A stretch of 64,000 bases of DNA from Laguncularia racemosa (Eukaryota > Streptophyta > Magnoliopsida > Myrtales > Combretaceae). The position numbers were made by a program, and so were the translations under genes. The notes under the pieces are model-generated. The model saw only the letters and a program-made list of their open reading frames with translations. It was not told the DNA's origin and did no database searches. Each line of letters begins with the position of its first letter. Positions within the stretch are counted from its first letter, which is position 1. The stretch covers positions 1,302,001 to 1,366,000 of the forward strand of contig JBBMOL010000180.1 in NCBI GenBank assembly GCA_037954665.1, read 5' to 3'. This document shows, piece by piece, positions 12,824 through 24,850 of the stretch.

Positions 12824-13645
12824 GATTATCAAAATCTCAATTCAACTTGCATGATTTTACAATTATACGATTTTACAAGATTTTCCTAGTTAAATCCCAT
12901 ATAAAATCCATTTTAAGTACAATTGGATAGAATTTTAAATTAAATCCTCAAAATCGATAAAATCTTGATTCTATAAGGGATTTTAAGATTTTATATTTTA
13001 CCTAATAGGCCAATATTCTTATTTAATGGGTTTTTCAACTAGCTCATTATACATTTTCATTACTTTTCCCTATCTTCTAGTTACAATATAACATAGTAAA
13101 ATACATACACAATCAGATGTAAGGGATAAGGAAGTTAGTGCATATATATAAATTTGGAGAGTCATGAGATTCAAGATGATTTGAAGATTTATAACATTGA
13201 TGTTGTTAAAGATGAAGTATGAATTAATATTTTAAAAGACATAGAGTTAAAAGAAATGAATATCATGGGTGGTAGATGATGATGATGATGAGGACAATAA
13301 TGATGATGATGATGATGGTAATGGTGGTGATAAGAGAGATTATGATAATGGTAATGATAAAGTAGTTGAGGATTTATTTTAGTTTTATATTTTTATTGTA
13401 ATGATTTATATTGCAAGTATTAACACTTATGTTGTAATTTTATATATTTAAATAATGATTTATACTTAATTATCTGTATCAAATTTATATCGTAACTAGA
13501 ATTTATGGTGAATTTTATTATTTCATCATGTATTATAAGTTTTTTGTTTACTATTGTAAATATATTTATAGTTTTTTTTTTTTACGATATGATTCTATGG
13601 ATCTCTTATTGATTTTAAGTAGAATTTCAATTTTGATAATTATAG
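12824..13645. mobile_element. Second degenerate hAT-like element
   Basis: The ends are inverted: GATTATCAAAATCTCAATT on the left and AATTTCAATTTTGATAAT on the right. The left subterminal zone repeats GATTTTAC/GATTTTAAG, as in the element at 0.4-1.7 kb, so the two are probably one family. Inside, 13262-13380 encodes an Asp/Asn/Gly-rich stretch ending at a stop, which may be the remnant of an acidic transposase tail. No target duplication could be confirmed. Confidence 0.4.
13274..13330. repeat. (GAT)n imperfect microsatellite
   Basis: GATGATGATGATG, a short interruption, then another five GAT units and GGT variants. It would encode poly-Asp on the plus strand. Confidence 0.8.
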
Positions 13646-16600
13646 ATAAAACAGAATGTTTTTTTTTACCCCTATTTTTTAATACTGTAAATGTTAAATA
13701 AAGATCTAGTACATTAAGAAGGGAAACAATGCGACATGCATTTGGAGGAATTACTATTACTCTTGAGAATATACATTAACTATCTGACAATTTTTTTTAT
13801 CTCTTGATAAACTTATGTCATGTAACTAATCTAAAAGTTTAAGTAAACAGATCTGTTGTAATTTTATATTATTACTTACACCTCCACGAGGCACGAGCAT
13901 TTGCATTCTCCAATTTTCGTGTCAATAAAACTCCCCTCAGGAGAGCATTTCAAAACTTGCATTCAGTATATAAAGCAAACATAGTTTAACGTTAAACTAC
14001 TTGAAGTTGGTTCATGACTATTAACATCATCTACTTCATAAGATCGAAACTAAAGTTCCCATAAATTTTTGCAATGACTTAACGTATGACACAAGGAAGG
14101 GCTAGATGTGGTGATAATCTAGCTAGATACGAGGCACCCGTTGGGAATCAAAAATGGGAAAAGCAATAAAACAGATGTGTAAAGAACTGGGCACTAAAGT
14201 TGAAACATATATATATATTTGGTTATTTTTGAACTTTTCAATATGATACAATTTAGGAAATTTATACCATTCAACATATAGAATTAGTAATTCGGTTTGG
14301 TTTGATGTGAGATTCAATATGTAACTTTCTATCAATTTTGATAAAAGTAATTCAAATTTCTTTAGATTCCACTTAGGATTGATATCTAAATGAAATTTTA
14401 TTCAAAAGAACAAAAGCGCATGAATCGTGCTTAAATTTGATTGCAGACCAAAAAAGGCCTAGATATGCCATGACCAATACGAGAATTATTGACGGGGGCC
14501 CCGGGCACGAACAGATTTTAATGACTTATGTGAGATTTAGGGACAATACAGTACATGGTATATTGCAATGACCCCAAAACCTTCATGAGAGTGACAATGG
14601 AATTTATACTGAAATGACCATGACAGCAAACAACATATAGAGAAATCCAATTCAAGCCAGAGTGGATGACCCCATCCTCAGTTACCACCAATACATAGAT
14701 GCATCAATTGACATAATGAGCAACCTCATAGGGACCCTTATGGCCCCATTGTACCCTTTCGACTTTATTGAGGGACAGTGTTGTGTAAGGTTGAGTACTT
14801 GAAAAATGCATCTAATCATTTATGGTTTCGCTACGACCTAAAATGAAATTGGGACTTCAAAACGGTAGTTAAGTTAGTGGTTGCATGTGGATGTAGTCAG
14901 AAGGTAACTTTTAATGGAATCTACCGGTCAGGTGCTTCCAGTTTGTACTCGACTTTGTTTTCCAAAAGAAGATCTAACTACGTTCAATGAACAAATTTAT
15001 CATGTAAAATCAGCCATAGGGCACATGCAAATCTTCCAGAAGATGGAGATTATGTATTGGAAAGAGCAAAAAATTACGCGATGGAAAGTGAGGGAGAAGA
15101 ACGATAGAGTAAAAATTAATAATATTATTCTTTATTTTGATAAAAGTGACTTTCTCTTTAAGTTTCTCTCCTCTCTGCTTCTTTCAAGAATGCAAAAACA
15201 GTGGAAAATGTCATTCAATATCTAATAATAATAGGAACTAGACCTAATCTCTTGGGCACCACAATCTTCAGATAATTGTATCAGTAGTGCAACATCAGGT
15301 TACTGTTTCTTGCTGTGCATCCTTACTAACAACCAACATATTTTATTAGCAAATTGTGGATCGCTTTCTTAAGAGCACATTTTCGTTCATTAAATATAGT
15401 TATCCATCCAATTGTAATGGGACGCCTCCTTATCTCTTACTCCTTGTGTTAATAGTGAAAAATGGTTATTGCATTAAGATGATATGTAATCCTAAAAACC
15501 CTAATTTATGTTTTTAAGTGTTTCGTTAATATTTGAAGGAATCATTTCTCTTAATAAACTCTTGACTTTATCTTTGAGATTATTAAAAAAGGTTTTTAAC
15601 ATTTATATGGACACATACTATAAAAATTACATACAATTAATACTAAAGTATATATATATTTATATATAAAAAATAATAGCTTTTTGCAAGCACCCAAAAA
15701 ATATGGAAAAAATTTCCTTTATTGGAGAAAAACACTCTTCGAGGCTGAGCCAAGAAACCAGTATTAAACTGGTTTAAGTAAGATAATGAGATCACATATG
15801 AATCTCGTTCTCGACCAAACAACAACTTACTTTAGATCCTCCAGTATCTATACTATCTTCGCTCCTGGCTGAAAGCGTGATGCATAACCTAGTAGTTTCT
15901 GCTAGCACTTGGGCACATCTTAAGTCGAACCATTTGAGCGTAAATAATACTCTAAGCTACCATTTTTTGTTCTAATGCTCACTTATAGCAAGCAAAACAT
16001 CAAGCTCAAAATAGCGCATAGGACATGCAAAATCACTTTAACCTTTGAGTTAATAGAAGTCAATATCTCACTTACTAATTGCAATGATATTACTTCTTTC
16101 CAATGAATTAGTAGGAGTGACTAGTCTAACTTGTTATGGAAAAAGAAGAAATAAAAAAGAAAAAGAACTAGTCTAACATTTTAACCCCTATTTTATTATT
16201 TTGATTTTGATTAGTCAAGACTTTCCATAATTATTTAAGTTGCTTACTGGATGACTAAAACATCTCGATTTAACGCGAAATAGTCTCTTCATGAAATGCA
16301 AGGTTCAGGCAAACACACACGTGACCGTCTTCATCCACGCCCGCCTGGCTGAGGAAGCACTTTGCACCGGGGGGAATGCTGCTTGGATTTCGATCATTTG
16401 GATCTCTATGTACTTGGGGGTCTTTTACTATCCCCTTTATTGCTTCAAAAGTAAGTTGCTCTAAAGATGATTCAAGTACCCATCAAGATGGATGTTCCAT
16501 GGACTTCTTATCGTAAAAAGCGAACATCTTGTTAAAGACATTTTTTTTTAAATAATGATTTTTAGCACATCTTATACGTTTTCAAGGATCCTTTCATGCA

Positions 16601-19600
16601 GTATTTTAGATATATATATAAAAAAATCCATTTTGACTTTAAAAGATACACGGCTTATGAGCACTAAATGAAAATATTACCTTGTCAATTTATGGTAATA
16701 TCATTTTTATGTGTGGTTTCAATTAGGAAGGATCTATATAAATCAATTATGTAAGGACATGCTTAACATGGGTTTTTCCCACAGTTCCTACGCAAGGTAA
16801 GTTTCTTGATGATTTATTGCTGGGTTCTTCACAAATTTCCAAACCGCAAAGTTCCTTGTTAAAGGAATTGGAAAAGCTGTTCTTTTTTTTAAAAAAAAAA
16901 GTTTTGATTGGTTAAAGGTGTATTATTGAGAACCATAAAATACTAAAAAAAAAAAATGTCAAGAAACTTCTATAAATATCTTAAAGGATAAAAAGGTGAA
17001 TTCCTTAAGAATAAGAGTTTCTTGAGATATTGATGTAGCACCTAAAGAGTGAATAGAATTCTTATCATTAGTCTAAATATTCTCTTGATTTTCTGCAACT
17101 ATCTTTTAAGGTTGCGAAAAATTCTTCAAAAAATGGATCCGCATCTCTCCCAAAAATGATTTGGAAGATCCAAAAACAAAAATAGTGGTAATTACTAGCA
17201 ACATAATGGAGACAATCAATCAATATAGGTTGATTGATCCGAAATCATATTCAAATCCAATATAGCACATATGGGTACAAGAAGGGAGATCTCTTTTACA
17301 AGAAACTAAATGGTAGAAATATGGCGCTTCCCCCCCCCCCCCCCCCCAAAAAAAAAAAAAATCACGCTTAATGAAATAATACGTGGAGGGGTAACTGACA
17401 AATTTCCGATGGTTGGGGTTATATAAAGGTTAATAGAGACTGAACTGATCATAGACCCAGTCGCACACGGAACAAAAATACATTGTTATAGCCTATGGAT
17501 CCATCCCCACCGATCTTTCGGGGCTTCAGCTGAATATGGTATTAGATCATATCATGGTAAAACGGTATCAGATTCATTTACCCTTATGGTCTAAAGCTTC
17601 TCTAACCAAAGGATCATCACACCGTGTCCCTTCAATCCCAAGTTACCAAATACAATTAATATCTTAACAAACTCCACCTTTGCCATTTTTTTTTTACTCT
17701 CAATATTATAACATATGATTGGAGAAAAAGCAGATAAAAGACATGGAGAACCCGTTTTGGAAAGAAACTTTGATTCCCACATGGTATGTGAACCAAGTAT
17801 AATACATTGTAGCAAAGTAGGGGGAACCATCGGAACTGGAGTTTTAAGCATAGCTCACCTCAGGTCACATGCGTTTGGTTTTTTTCTATTTGTCAAGAAG
17901 GGGCAGCAGCGGGCAACATTGTGGATCCATTATAACCAAGTGCTAAATGGAGTTAAATGAGTGTGTGGTACTTCGTATGAGTAAAAATCCAACTCCTAAC
18001 AATCAATACTCAAGTAGAATTTTGGAGGCTTGGACTAGCATGTATGCGAGCAGGGTTGTTACAGAGTCTATTTGACTTAAGGAGGAGATTTTGGGTTCAT
18101 GCAGGACACCATTTTTTCAACACTCATAATGTGATGAAACAAGAAAAGAAAACAAAGGAAAAACCTAACTTGAGCTACAGACAATACTACTAAATCAAAG
18201 AGTTTCCGTGTCAAAATGCAGATACATTCATAGCAGGTGAAATGAAGCATTTTAACATATGAAAATGATTTTCCAAAAAAAAGAAAAAAAGAAAAAACAA
18301 GAGAGAGACTGGAGGACACCACCAATGACAACCTGAAGTTTGCCCAATTTATGACATCAACATGAACTTTCACATCACTAGATGCCATACCTCAATAATT
18401 TCAAGTGTTAAAGTTCGTGTGCAAGGCTAACATGATTAAAAGTGACACTATAGTTTAACTAATAATTTGCAAAATAAAAAGTACATAAATCAAATATATA
18501 AAAGTAATTAAATAAGACAATTACCCCTCTCTCTCTATCTTCTTCTACACCATCACAATCACCACCACCTCCACCATGACTGGTTCAACACCAATGCAAA
18601 TCCACCTGCCATGTCCAAGAGCCTAGCCATCACCTCCGAATCCAAACCATCACATTTACCAATAAGAATGCTGCGAACCACCAGACCTCCATGATCTCCT
18701 TCAGGCGATAATATTTTGACAACTGCTACAACAACCTTACATTAGGCTACACAATCTCATGCATACACCTTGTTCACTCAGACCCACTACTTATAAGACC
18801 ACACCACTAGACCAACCAACACCATTCACCCATCAATTGGAATGCTCAATGCATGCTATTAAACCAATGGACAATTACCGTTTCAGGCATCATTCACAAA
18901 AGGAGACAATCCTAATTCTAGATCTTAATGAAATCGATGTTAATTGACAAAGTTATATGCTGGCTGTTGATCTAACGCAACCTACCTCCTTTATCAGGGC
19001 TTGGGAGGACTAACTATGGCTACTAATCTAGGTGAAGCTAATATCTGACTCATCATATTACTGATTAAGCACTTGCCATCATGGCCTGGTGGGTGATCGA
19101 GGTGATTGCAGCTTCAATTTGTGGTAGAGAGTAGTGAAGTAGCGTGGCTTGGTGTACCTGTCATAGTTTCAATTTTAGTTTGCCATATGAATGTTGATGG
19201 CACAGTTCTGCTTGTTTGAAATTCAAACTGTGATTAGATTACATCATCATTCCCCCTTTTCTGCTAGATTATAAGCTCTACAAAACAAGCAAATAATTGT
19301 GAGACTGAAAACAAAGACACTTGAAAGAGTGAGGACAGTCTTGAAATCTACGGCGGAAACTTTGAAAAGTAACCTCACATATATTGTCATGAATTATGCC
19401 AAAGAACAATTGGTCTAGTAGCTTCATTTGATAGTAAAAGTTGCTGTATTGTTATAGGTTTCCTGATTCCTTCTATCTTATGCAATTTCATGTCATCAGT
19501 GATTTGACTATATCTGAAAATCTTCTTGAAAACAAAGATAGATAAAAAGCAAATGGTGAACCAAAATTGTCACCTTCAATATATCCTATGTCACTTAAGA

Positions 19601-21328
19601 ATTATACTTTCACATTCCAAAGAATAGTCTTTGCAATCAAACATAACTTATAATGCAGTTGTATCTTATTCATAGACCTCCGTGAAAACTAAAACACTTG
19701 ATAGCTTACATATTATAATGTTTTGCAATATTAGATGAACTCCTACTCAAAGATAAACTAGCGAAATAACTTGAAGATGATATGAGATGAGCAATATGCA
19801 GATAGTTCTTCCATTTATATTCGTCTTAGTGCTGGTACAACTTTCATCCCTCATCGAGATCAAAAGTCAACTCACAGCTAGGTCAAAATTTTTGGTTGGA
19901 TGTTACAGCACGAAATCTGAATTAGGATTTTTTGTTTTTTTTTGGCAGCCACATTCTATGGCACATGAGTTTGTGCAACCCTATCTTTCTAGAGTTTATA
20001 CACTTTCATAATGGGACAAAAGAAAAGTGAACAGGTTTTTCTGCGGATTAGAATGCAAAATTAGAATAACAGCAAAGAAATGGAGGACCAAGATTCCATG
20101 AAAGGACTTATGTAAGGTGGAAAGAAAAGCACACTTATGTATTGGTGAGAAAAAGATTTAGGCTTGAGAAGAAAAACGACATAAACAGAGGCGGTGAGTG
20201 AGCATGTCAACCAAAGATAGCTAAGATTTCCCATTATCTGAATTTGACCTCAGTATGATCCATCAACTTCATTAACTTAAGATGAAATTGAAATTAGAAT
20301 TGTTATCCTTTTCCACATGCAATATAAATTACAAAAGTTGATATGAGCTATATTTGGATGGATAAAACATGTAGTGGGAGAAATTGACATAACAAATTCT
20401 TCATAGGCTAAGCAGATATATCAACTGGTTAAGAAGCAAATTATGTTATGGAGAAATTCAATAAGGCAAATGAGGAATGGCAAACAGAATCATTAGCTAA
20501 TAAAAACAAAATGTCAAACATTAGAGTAAATAATCGTCTTAGACTGTACAGCTTCTACATGATAAAATTCTGTAGACTCAATGCAAAGCTCTTTTATCAG
20601 AAGACAAAAAATCTACCTCCTCACATGTATCCCCCCAGAGAAAGTCAATGATTGAGAACCTCCAAAAGTCTCTAACTGGATTTTTATTTTCATACAATCT
20701 AATGTAGAATGTCAACATTGACACAACTTCGGGCCTGGGAAGCATAATCAGTACCTGGAATAGAGAATAAAATCATACCAAACAAAAAAGAAAAAATAAA
20801 TCAAGTTTGCACTAAACTGCTTACTAAAACAATATTTATTGTACTATCTCATCTGCTCCTAAAAGAAAAAAAGAAAAAAAAAAAACAAAAAGAAAGGGTA
20901 AACTACTCACTGAACATGTGCTCTCCAACACCTCTACTTTTATGTGCATAGCCACCGGTTGTTGTGATGGTCATTGCAGAAAAGTAATGCAAGCAAACCT
21001 GTATGCAGCTTATGAGCCCGTTAGTCTACTTAAAACTCCTGTCCTACATTATTATTTTATCAAGCTATTTTTTTCCTTGTTTATGCTTATGCCTGTAAAG
21101 CTACACTAGAGTTGAAAGTATGAACAATATACCTAAATGCTTGTTCAATCATTTCAATAGCAAATTTTGTAAGTTACTGGATCTCTTGTCACTCAGGCTC
21201 CTGAACTTTTAGCTTCAGTCACCATCTGAAAGAACTGCAGGCAGGATGAATTCTAATTAAGCATTCCTTATTGAAATTGAATGGCAACAACAGCTTCATG
21301 TTTACATCCTTGACCAGTCAAAACAAAG
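13646..21328. other. Long spacer, no confident gene
   Basis: No reading frame matches a family I know. On the minus strand two short stretches look mildly coding: an ATG-initiated stretch at 18388 down to 18332, followed by an in-frame AG/GT that could be an exon end, and a 60-codon open stretch at 18741-18562. They could be decayed exons of one gene but cannot be joined with confidence. The 19.0-21.3 kb part lies downstream of the PPR gene and may include its 3' untranslated region. Confidence 0.4.
17330..17361. repeat. Poly-C run followed by poly-A run
   Basis: About 18 C residues are followed directly by 14 A residues. Confidence 0.9.
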
Positions 21329-22819
21329 TCAAAGTGTGATATCAATCCAACTGCATCCTGTATCTTTCTGCAACCCTCTTACTTTCGCTGAGTCCCTCAA
21401 CTTTCCAATCTTATCCCACATACCAAATCTAGCATATAAATTGGATAGCAATTTATGAATACCAACATTTAGAGGATCCAATTGAAGTGCCTGTTGAGCA
21501 GCCAATTCACCCAACTCTATATTACCATAATCAACACAAGCATTGAGGAGAGCACCCCACATTGATGAGCTACCACGAAATCCTTTTTGGAGCATCTCAT
21601 TTACCAACTTCAATGCTTTATCCAACTCTCCAGCCCTGGAGAGCAGATCAACTAAACAACTATAGAGTTCTGAACTAGGACTCAGCCCATATCTACATGT
21701 CATTAATTCAAAATATCCAATACCAAGTTCAACCTGGCCAGTTCTAGCGCAAGCTGAGATTACAGTGAGGAATGCAATCTCATCTGGTTCAATCCCTTCA
21801 GCCAACATTTCTTTGTAGAACTCGATTACTTCTTTATAATACCCATTTCTTCCATAAACACCCAACATTGAAGTCCATAGAACAAGATCACCCTTTCTCG
21901 CCTCTCCCCCTCTATTTCCTGCCGAATCAAACACTTGCCTGGCTTTTTGCACAAGGCCACACTTGCCATACATTTCAATCAATGAACTTTGCAGAAAGGC
22001 ATCACTTCCCACATCATAAACCCTCCGGATTGAGAAACCATGAACCTGCCTACCCAATTCAACTGCTGAAAGTCCAGTGCATATTCGCAACATTGCAGAA
22101 AATGTTACATGATCATACTTCAAATCCAAATGGGGCATGTTTCTAACCAGCTCAAGCCCCTCAAGCCACATCTTAGCATCAGCATAACCTGAGAGCATTG
22201 CATTTGCACAAACAGTATTCCTTACAGACATTTTATCAAACATATCGGCCGCATCATCAATACAAGAAAATTTCGAATACAATTCAATCAAAGCACTTCC
22301 CAAGTAAACACTGGAATAACAACCCAATTTCAACAGAAGACCATGCATTTGTTTACCAAGATTAAAACTTTCACTGCAACAACAAGCTCTTAAGCTACTA
22401 CACAAAGCATAGGAATCTAAAGCTACACCATTCCTATGCATATAAGAGAATGTCCTTAGAGCATATAAAGCAAACCCATTCCGAGAAAACTCAGATATTA
22501 GAATATTAAACGGTATTGGGCTAATGGGTTTTAAGAATTTGAAGAAATTAGTTAACTTTTGAAGATGCGTGCTCCGTTTAAAGCATTTTACGTAGGAAAA
22601 TATCAGTTGTGTGTGAAGAGTGAGATTGGTGAAGACCAAACCAGTTCTAATAAGGTGTGCATGGAGTTTTTTGATGGGTTTAAGATTGTCGGTTTGAGAA
22701 TTTCGCTGTACTACAAGGTTGATTTTGTTCAGGTATGAGAATTCAATTTCAGTTTGGTTGGACATTGAGAATAAGAAATCATAGTACGGTTGGTTAATGC
22801 AATTCGGCTGGAACTTCAA
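21329..22819 (-). CDS. PPR protein, PLS class with E domain
   Basis: This encodes a 496-residue intron-less pentatricopeptide-repeat protein. Such proteins act in mitochondria or plastids and bind specific organelle RNAs; PLS/E members usually serve C-to-U editing sites. Repeats run from about residue 100 to 400 in P-L-S order: PFNILISEFSRNGFALYALR, LRACCCSESFNLGKQMHGLL, SALIELYSKFSCIDDAADMF, then a P-type ANAMLSGYADA, an L-type with GRQVHGFSI, SLIEMYGKCGLVQKARQVFD, WTSMLGVYGRNGYYKEVIEF, the L-type SACARTGQVELGIGYFELMT and LYSCLVDLLSRAGELDKALK. An E domain follows (WGALLNACVDYGNIELGE, then LLSNLYARFGMWDKIGKLRD and GCSWIDI). There is no DYW deaminase domain, so editing would require a partner in trans. 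The N-terminus is consistent with a targeting peptide; Met19 is an alternative start. The antisense reading frame is a shadow. Confidence 0.9.
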   Translation of the reverse strand: MKFQPNCINQPYYDFLFSMSNQTEIEFSYLNKINLVVQRNSQTDNLKPIKKLHAHLIRTGLVFTNLTLHTQLIFSYVKCFKRSTHLQKLTNFFKFLKPISPIPFNILISEFSRNGFALYALRTFSYMHRNGVALDSYALCSSLRACCCSESFNLGKQMHGLLLKLGCYSSVYLGSALIELYSKFSCIDDAADMFDKMSVRNTVCANAMLSGYADAKMWLEGLELVRNMPHLDLKYDHVTFSAMLRICTGLSAVELGRQVHGFSIRRVYDVGSDAFLQSSLIEMYGKCGLVQKARQVFDSAGNRGGEARKGDLVLWTSMLGVYGRNGYYKEVIEFYKEMLAEGIEPDEIAFLTVISACARTGQVELGIGYFELMTCRYGLSPSSELYSCLVDLLSRAGELDKALKLVNEMLQKGFRGSSSMWGALLNACVDYGNIELGELAAQQALQLDPLNVGIHKLLSNLYARFGMWDKIGKLRDSAKVRGLQKDTGCSWIDITL

Positions 22820-23413
22820 ATAATGTTTCGGGAAAAAAAAAAAATTGTACTTAATCTTCCTTATTATTGAAGCAAAACTCCATGAACATGTTATATGTAA
22901 TGGTAGGTTTCTTTTTAATTATAACTTATTATATCCATATTTTACTTGTATATAATGGTAAAATAAAATAAAATAAATAAAATAAAACTTGTATGTTTAT
23001 TATAATCATTTTATAATAATAAAAAATAGTTTTATTTCTTTTATTTCAGATACTCATATCATATTTGCATCTCTCTTTAATTTATAAAAAATTACTTCCA
23101 GACTTCCTTTAATTTAAATTTATAAATATTAAAATTATTATGATATAGTTCCATTGTCTAAAAACAATAGAGAAAATGATTTCATTTTTAAAACAAATAA
23201 ATTACGTTTTCAATCGAATCTTACAATTAACAACAAACTAAGATGGCTTTCCACCATAACAATTATGATGGCCAAATTACAATGCATGCGATAAGAGCCT
23301 AACATTTTATAAATTACAACGAGGAAAAGAAATGAAAAAAAATGCACACCTATTTTAATAATAATCTCTACTTATATTGAGATATATATGAGAAAGTGAA
23401 TTTACATGTAAAC

Positions 23414-23451
<38 letters not shown>

Positions 23452-24371
23452 TTCTTTCTATATATGACACTTCCAATAGAAATTATTGCTAAAAATAAAT
23501 GTACCAATTTCTTACCTACCTTTTTCTCATTTGCAAGAGCCGAGGTCTTTTGGTGTTTAACCATGCCGTTATGAGATCCTAATGCTAATTAGTAATTAGT
23601 GTCTAACTGTGTGATTTAATCCTACATTTTCATCATTAATTACATCAATACTAAGTATAAATAATATATTTAATTTCACCCTTTTTCTTATTATGAAGAA
23701 ATAAGGTTTTATTTAAAACAGAAATTAAATTTCACTCATAAAGCTCTGTAATGAGTATCCACAACTTTTAATCTCTCTTTTACCACTTATTAAGAAGAAG
23801 TCATATTTCACGAAATAATTTTGACTACTTTATATCTTCCATCTTATCATTTCAAATTTACATTACAATGTTTGCTTTCATTTTTCCCTATAACGTTATA
23901 TTCTTGTTAGGTTAAATTGGGTTTTTTATTTATCAAATGTTATACAAAAACTTAAAAGTTATTAATTGTCATAATAAATTAGACTTTTACTTATTAAATT
24001 TATAACATAAATCCTATTTAGAGAGATAAATAAGAAAATATTCATTAGTTAAAGATAATAAGTGTAAAGAATGAAAAATAATTAAAATATCTAAAGATAA
24101 AAATTTGATTGAATACAACTTTGAATTCAAAGTATGAAATTCAAAAAAACGCCTAAGCTTTAGATAATGACTTTAAAATTCTCCCACTAATAATTTACTA
24201 AAGAAATAATGCTTCACTAGGCAGAGAATCATGGATTTTCTCATTATCAGATAAGTATATCTACACCATCTAATTTCACGTTACTCTGTAGTCAACACCA
24301 TCTGCTTCCTATGTCAAAGGTCCCATCACTATGTACAGAATCGCCACTATTCAGTTTGAGTTATAATTTAT
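22820..24371. other. AT-rich spacer between PPR and SAUR genes
   Basis: No gene seen. It contains a TA microsatellite at 23419-23446. The part next to 22820 would hold the PPR promoter and leader; no clear TATA box was seen. Confidence 0.5.
23419..23446. repeat. (TA)n microsatellite
   Basis: About 14 TA units. Confidence 0.88.
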
Positions 24372-24665
24372 TCATGATCTGTTCAAGCAAGATGTGATGT
24401 CAAGGAACGTCTCCTCTTTGCAAGGAATTGTCAAACCACCCATTGGATGATCGAAACCAAACTCTTCCTCAACTTTGTTCAGCAAATCCTGAAACAAAGG
24501 CTTGTTTAAATAGGAAACAGGTACCACAAAACGCTTCTTTTCCATTTCACCAACATAAACTGCACAGAAACCTCTAGGAATCCCACGCGACCTCGAATAT
24601 GCTTTGACTGATTGCTCAAGAAAACGCTTAGCAAGAATAGAATCGTATATCAGGCCGACACCCAT
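24372..24665 (-). CDS. SAUR protein, array member 1
   Basis: A 97-residue SAUR protein of the small SAUR15/SAUR20-type group. The N-terminus MGVGLIYDSILAKRFLEQ is followed by the core GIPRGFCAVYVGEMEKKRF, VVPVSYLNKPLFQDLLNKVE, EEFGFDHPMGGLTIPCKEE and the tail TFLDITSCLNRS. All core positions are intact, including the Cys of TIPC. There is no intron. It is the leftmost of a same-strand tandem array with members near 32.7, 34.4 and 36.7 kb; the 8 kb gap to the next member is filled by retroelement debris. A TATA box and a CACATG element lie upstream. Auxin or light responsiveness is expected from the family, not shown here. Confidence 0.93.
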   Translation of the reverse strand: MGVGLIYDSILAKRFLEQSVKAYSRSRGIPRGFCAVYVGEMEKKRFVVPVSYLNKPLFQDLLNKVEEEFGFDHPMGGLTIPCKEETFLDITSCLNRS

Positions 24666-24749
24666 CTTTTCTTACTGATAAGAACACTAGGGAATAAGAT
24701 ATCGTGTTTTTCGATGAAGGAAATGCTGAAGACGCGTAGACGATTAGAG

Positions 24750-24760
24750 TTTATATAGAT
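24750..24760 (-). promoter_or_regulatory. TATA box of SAUR array member 1
   Basis: The minus strand reads ATCTATATAAAC about 90 bp upstream of the ATG. Confidence 0.6.
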
Positions 24761-24841
24761 GAAGAACCAACGATGAGCATCTTCAGATCGAAATGATGGA
24801 AGCTGTTGCTGGGGTCTACTTTTGACAGAGTATTAGGAGGA

Positions 24842-24850
24842 TCACATGGT
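24842..24850 (-). promoter_or_regulatory. Conserved CACATG element upstream of SAUR 1
   Basis: The plus-strand sequence TCACATGGT lies 178 bp before the start codon. The same core, with similar surroundings (…GGATCACATGG…TGTTTG…), recurs upstream of the other array members. CACATG is known as a PIF-binding E-box type. Function is inferred. Confidence 0.45.

Noticed and set aside
14914..15225. 103-codon open frame
   Set aside because: No family similarity, isolated, and no promoter or supporting features.
17591..17960. Open frames on both strands near a poly-C run
   Set aside because: No known domain; the two strands overlap each other and neither shows coding bias.
19787..20011. 74-codon frame with a signal-peptide-like start
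   Set aside because: The hydrophobic start is not enough; the downstream part is unrelated to any secreted family and the frame stops quickly.
21772..22146. 124-codon antisense frame within the PPR gene
   Set aside because: Shadow of the PPR coding sequence.
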